Shown here: positions 31,636-35,562 of the stretch, piece after piece
Numbering within the stretch: the stretch's first letter is position 1
How the letters are laid out: each line of letters opens with the position of its first letter
Source of the DNA: Vitrella brassicaformis
Taxonomy: Eukaryota; Sar; Vitrellaceae
NCBI GenBank assembly: GCA_001179505.1
Contig: CDMY01000427.1
Location: 42,994 to 78,555 of the forward strand
DNA: 35,562 nucleotides
Reading direction: 5' to 3'
Notes under the pieces: model-generated
Told to the model about the DNA's origin: nothing
Database searches by the model: none
What the model saw: only the letters and a program-made list of their open reading frames with translations
Made by a program: the position numbers and the translations under genes

Positions 31636-32398
31636 CTTCTGGTAGATGGCCAAGGCCTCCTGGTAGAGGTGGCGCTGCTCGGGCCGTCGCAGTTGTCGAG
31701 GCGGTGGATGTAGCCCATCACGCGCCCCTTGTCGGCCTTGATGGCCGTCAGGATCAGCAAGTTCTGCAATTTGCGGATGCCTGAGAAATCTGCACCAACC
31801 ACATAAGCAGACACATCACACCACACATGGGCAGGAGGCCCTCTGTGTGTGGTCTGTCAGCCCCCGCTCACCGGAGCTGTGGATTACCATCTTCTCGAGG
31901 GGCTCGATGAGCTCCTGCGGCAGGTCGGCCCTGTTAAAGGCCTCCACCGTGGCAGCGACCTCGTCAGGACTGCGGCTCCTGACGCCTTGGCGAACGAGGC
32001 CCCAAAGGTCCTGGCTTTGCCGCTGCACCAGGTACCTCGCCTGCATCTGAAGGAGGCCGTTCTTGTTGGTCAACTCGACCAGCTCCTTGTCGCACGACCC
32101 CCCGGCACGCCTGTAGGCCGTGAAGGCGAGTTGCGCCTTGTTGCGGTCCTCGCAGTACTTGCCAAGCAGCTTGGAATCGTAGAAAGCGTTAGTTCTGAGG
32201 AAGGTCTTGGGGTTTCTGCAGACACAAACAAACACAGGGACTGGTTGATGCATTCATTCATCCATTCCTTCTGTGCGTGTGTGTGTGTGTGTGATCACTG
32301 ACCTGTGTGTGTCGATATAGATCTTGGCGAGCTGGTTGTGGTGGTCCGGCTTCGGCTGCCCTCCGCAACTCGCTCCTCCAGCCAGTCCACCAGACGCA
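31636..32398 (-). pseudogene. Clathrin heavy chain fragment with two frame breaks
   Basis: Three phase-matched exons (32398-32303, 32215-31872, 31789-31636) encode about 200 residues of the clathrin heavy chain leg. Visible motifs are [90 protein letters not shown] and [11 protein letters not shown] full chain has roughly 1,700 residues and forms coated vesicles (family knowledge). Two single-base frame breaks interrupt the conserved sequence, one near 32360 and one near 31682, where several residues before YQEAL also appear lost. No clathrin sequence precedes 32398 or follows 31636. It is most likely a gene fragment captured next to the USP copy, although sequence errors could explain the frame breaks. 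Confidence 0.8.
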
Positions 32399-32520
32399 CT
32401 GCACGCAGGACAGACACCACACAAATGGCACAAAGATGCGGTCATCCATCCATTTGTCCGTCAGCGTGTGAGCCTGTGAGCCTCTGTGAGTGCAGGTGTG
32501 TGGGAGGGTCTCATGCGTGC

Positions 32521-32798
32521 CTTCGACACGGATGGTGCGTTTCTCCTGAAACGTCTTGGGCAGGTCGCGGGCGACGTACCACAGAATGTAGGCCCCCGAA
32601 CCTGACACAAACAGATGCACACACACACACATGGGCGAGTCTCTCTTGTTGTGCTGCGTCCCCTCCCCTCGTACCCTGCAGCTGTCCCTCAGGCTTGTCG
32701 TCCGGCAAAAACTCTGAGGTGAAGTGGTCGTCGAAGCGCACCCACGACTCGATGCCACCAACCATCAACTTGACCCAGCTGCCCACCACACACACAAA

Positions 32799-32833
<35 letters not shown>

Positions 32834-33192
32834 CAAGAGGGACATACACACATGTCCGTCCTGCAGTAATGCCCTGTCGATCGGTCGGTGTGTCTGTCTG
32901 TCTGTCTGTGTGTGTGGCGTCCAGGCCGCCGTCGTGGATTGTGACGGCGTAGAGATTGAAGTCGCGGCTAATGAAGGGACCCTCTGAACACACAACACAT
33001 GGATAGAAGAGGTGAAAGAGAAGGCAAGAGGGTAGATGTCGAGTGTTCGTCACGATATGAAGAGCTTTTGCTGACGGCTTACTTAGGAGCTCCGCTTTTA
33101 TCTGAAGACACAGCTCGCTTTCCTGCTGAATTTCTGAACACAGACTGCCTTTGTGGCTTCCATACGTTGTCGTCATTGAATTTCTCGGCCGG
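32521..33192 (-). pseudogene. Second USP C-terminal module, shortened copy
   Basis: Exons 33192-33083 (CSEIQQESELCLQIKAELL), 32983 to about 32920 (FNLYAVTIHDGGL), 32778-32675 (ESWVRFDDHFTSEFLPDD) and 32601 to about 32530 (SGAYILWYVARDLPKTF). The last two join in phase to give an intact FDD…AYILWY ending, as in ubiquitin proteases. The histidine-box residues after DGGL are missing, so the copy should lack activity. Compared with 7880-7995, the first exon differs by six bases, keeping frame. It lacks the counterpart of about 7031-7380. Downstream it runs into the clathrin fragment. It may be a pseudogene or part of a chimeric transcript. Confidence 0.55.
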
Positions 33193-34098
33193 CTGCAAGA
33201 CACAAAGATGAATTACATGGTTTTTTCAGTCTGTCTCTTTTTCTCGCTTTTTTCCGTCGGCCCAAGGGATCGCGTTTCTGGAAAGCAGCGGGCAGGGAAT
33301 CCGACGTGCACGTAAACACCAGACTCACCCACCTTAAGTGAAATGCGTCGAGAAAGAGAGACGGGAAAAAAGAGAGAGCCACCAGTTCATCTGCACGTAC
33401 AAACACGGCAAGAGGAGGCATCTGAGCACACCCATGGCAACGAAATGCACCATGCATTCATCCCTACACTTCATCCACACACCACACCATCACCACACCC
33501 AAGAGACAGACGCACAGGCCGCATTCATATGGATTTACCTGACGGAGTCGGTTTGGGCGAAAAGAAGGCGCCTGGGCACTTGGCTGACGCCAGGCAGGCG
33601 CCAGCCGCTCCGCAGAAGGCAGGGCGCCAGCAAACGAGGCCTCGCCCGGGGCACGGCGGTGGAGGAAAAAAGTGGCGGATGAAATCCGGACGAGTTGGGA
33701 GGGGTACAGGGAGATGCGGCGGACAACACAAGCCAACAACCAGCCGAAAAGAAAAAGAAACGGAGGAGATGTGGCCGAAAGAAGGCTGCAAAGCCGAACG
33801 CGGCGGGAAAGTGAAGAAACTGGTGCAGGCTCGTAAATCATATCTGTCTCCGTCTCAGCTCGCAGAAATCTCGCCGCATTTGAATTTCGCTTTCTGCGGA
33901 CGACAGGAGGCCAGTAAAGGCAGAGAGAGCCAGAGACGATGGCTGCTGCCGCAGAAGAAGCCAGATTGCGTGCGAAATCCGCTCACTTTTCTTTTTCGTC
34001 GGTTTGGTCGGATGGAGGTCTGACGTCTGAGATGCGATGCGCCTGTGTGGGTGCAGAGGTCCTTCATTTGACATCTAGTGGATCCTCAGCGAGGCTCT
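32590..34098. repeat. Right member of the segmental duplication
   Basis: Matches 7380-8917, including exons, introns with the same compound microsatellite, the non-coding stretch 33220-33937 and the MAAAAEEA start at 33939. Similarity ends abruptly at about 34098. Confidence 0.9.
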
Positions 34099-34099
34099 A
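33939..34099 (+). pseudogene. Duplicate of the small-gene 5' exon
   Basis: Starts MAAAAEEARLRAKSAHFSFS like 8761, but a five-base insertion (GATGCGATGCG) shifts the downstream frame, which then runs to TAA at 34097-34099. The following sequence is unrelated to that after 8917, so any downstream exons are absent. Confidence 0.35.
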
Positions 34100-34447
34100 A
34101 GTACCCCACCAGCCAGCATTATTTGTGACAGGAACGGCTTGCATTTCTTGTGTGTTGACCTTTGCAGTGGATGGATTTCACGCCATGGTCTGCCACACAC
34201 ACACACGAACACACTGTTACTGTTACTGCACTGCTTAGCAGCTTGGCAAAAAATTCTCGTCCCTCTACCAAACAATCAGACAGTCAAGACAGACAGACAG
34301 ACAGACACGCAGACAGCCAGCCAGGCGGACAAAGCAAAAACACACAACACACAACACACAACACACAACACAACACACATCACATCACATCACAGCACAA
34401 ATCACATGCATGGACCTCATGAATGGCACAAATCACATACATATTCA
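34100..34447. other. Non-coding stretch with simple repeats
   Basis: Contains (CAGA)n at 34288-34306 and (ACACA)n-like repeats at 34337-34400. No gene is supported. Confidence 0.7.
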
Positions 34448-35562
34448 TTAACGATCACACAAATGTACACGCATCCATTCAGACGTCGTCAAATCGTTGG
34501 ATGGGGAGGGGAGGGGTGCGGGGAAGAACCACCGCACCACCCTCCCCAACCCCTTCCACCAGTGCCCTCTGCTGGCCGTGGTCGTGGCTGTGGCCGTGTG
34601 CTGCTGGCCCCCGGCTGCTGCCGCTGCTGCTGCTGGTGTGGTTGTGGTTGTTGCCGTAGCCTTGCCGCTCTGCAGTGCGTCGACCAGCGCATCAGCCGCC
34701 AGCATCGATGTGTCCCTCCAGTGGCCGCCACCACCACCAACCTTTGGAGCAGCAGCAGCAGCAGCAGGTGGTGGTGTGTGGGCGTTGGCGTGGCTGTCTG
34801 CTGCAGCCGGGAAGGGGAGGTAGAGGTACTGGTGCTCGCCCAGCTTGATGGTGGTCTTCTGCCCAGCGTGTGTGTGGCCGCTGACGGGGGGCGGGAGGTC
34901 CTCCGGGGCGTCTGGCTCGTCTGAGGGCGAGAGGAGGTGAGATGAGGGCGGGAAGCACGCCTCGGGGGTGATCTCGGCAGAAGGGGACTTGACGGGCGCC
35001 TCCAACTGATCAACAGGTACACAGACATACAGCGAGAACGACTGCAGATTGTCGCGTGTCTGTCTGACGGTATGGCCGCAAGTTCTGCTGCTCACCGTTT
35101 GTGACACGTCGAGTTTGCCGAGGATGCTGTTGCTCAGCTGGAATGGGTGTTCGGTGGTGGCTGGGTCGGGCTGCGGCACCGCGCCGCTCGAGCTGGCCAG
35201 GGCGGCCGGCAGGTCGTAGTCGATGTCAGGATTGACCTCGGAGAGTGGCGACAGGGTCAGGTCGTGGTCGGAGTCCCTCTCAGGCAATGCCGCCACCGAT
35301 TCGGGCGGCATGTCAGGACGGCTGCCCAGCAGACGGCCAATCACACGCAACGCTGACCACAGGTGAGAGAGAGAGGGAGATGGGTGTGTGTGTGTGTGTG
35401 TGTTGGTTATATCTACCGAGTGGCAGGGTCTCCAGTTCTGGCGGCGGGCTGGACGTCCATGTTGGGGCAGAGCTGCCGCAGCAGCCGGACAGAGTTGGTG
35501 CGGTCCAGCTCACCCAGGTGGATGTGCTTCGGAACCAACGGACACTTCTCGGACAAATCTGC
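34448..35562 (-). CDS. Incomplete Pro/Ala/Thr-rich protein of unknown function
   Basis: It runs off the window edge. Exons on the minus strand are 35562 to about 35415 (open at the edge), 35352-35096 and 35005-34448, ending TAA at 34450-34448. The last two join in phase. The first contains RTNSVRLLRQLCPNMD, but its frame changes near 35440 before ELETLPL, the frame that fits the next exon, so a base is extra or an unseen short intron is present. The middle exon is acidic (LPERDSDHDLTLSPL). The last has TIKLGEHQYLYLPFP, long Ala, Thr and Pro runs and the closing RGHWWKGLGRVVRWFFPA segment. No family is recognised. Confidence 0.55.

Noticed and set aside
34139-34924. 261-codon open frame on the plus strand
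   Set aside because: It begins in simple repeats and runs antisense to the in-phase exons of the terminal gene.
1-35562. CRISPR arrays, bacterial operons, insertion sequences
   Set aside because: Genes are intron-bearing and there are no regularly spaced repeats with unique spacers. Direct repeats found are duplications or microsatellites.
1-35562. tRNA and rRNA genes
   Set aside because: No cloverleaf-like or rRNA-like segment was recognised by eye. A covariance-model search would be needed to exclude one firmly.

Overview
This is nuclear DNA from a eukaryote with compact, intron-dense genes. Seven gene models join in frame across 5 to 12 exons each, with introns mostly of 55 to 160 bases, GT-AG (twice GC-AG) boundaries, and many 3' splice sites preceded by long TG repeats. 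Intergenic distances are short and several gene pairs are divergent. GC content is fairly high and coding third positions are GC-rich. The style resembles alveolates, particularly photosynthetic chromerids such as Vitrella, but that assignment is inference from gene style and not from a diagnostic marker.

The layout has three parts. The left arm (1-8900) is read on the minus strand and looks worn. It holds exons of a large acidic protein with a ubiquitin-binding-like LPDDI motif and in-frame stops, some small unassigned exons, and a ubiquitin-specific-protease-like gene with a tandemly duplicated C-terminal module. The middle (9495-30190) is a well-ordered set of genes: a DUF2461 protein (-), an amino acid permease of the AAAP type (+), a leucine-rich-repeat/coiled-coil protein (-), a BTB-like protein (+, interrupted by a 300-N gap), an F-box-like protein (-), an SS18/SSXT-like chromatin cofactor (+), an MFS sugar transporter (-), a nuclear protein of unknown function (+), a small one-TM protein (+) and a Mis18/Yippee-like zinc protein (+). 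The right arm (30400-35562) repeats parts of the left arm: a second USP-module copy about 25 kb away, a clathrin heavy chain fragment with frame breaks, and, at the edge, an incomplete proline/alanine-rich gene.

The most interesting signal is a short repeat with the core ATATAAAATGTAGGCAGCGA, present ten times, always in the same orientation. It occurs only in the two duplicated arms. Where exon phase can be checked it lies inside spliceosomal introns of minus-strand genes, starting with GTGAGCA at the 5' splice site. It behaves like an introner-type element (intron-generating repeat). Other points are exon shuffling between USP modules, intron sequence converted into coding/stop sequence, several single-base frame breaks in otherwise well-preserved exons, and a shared GCTCGCA-type motif upstream of four gene starts.

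The genes do not form one pathway. Ubiquitin-related functions recur (USP, possible HECT-type ligase fragment, F-box, BTB), but nothing shows that they act together.
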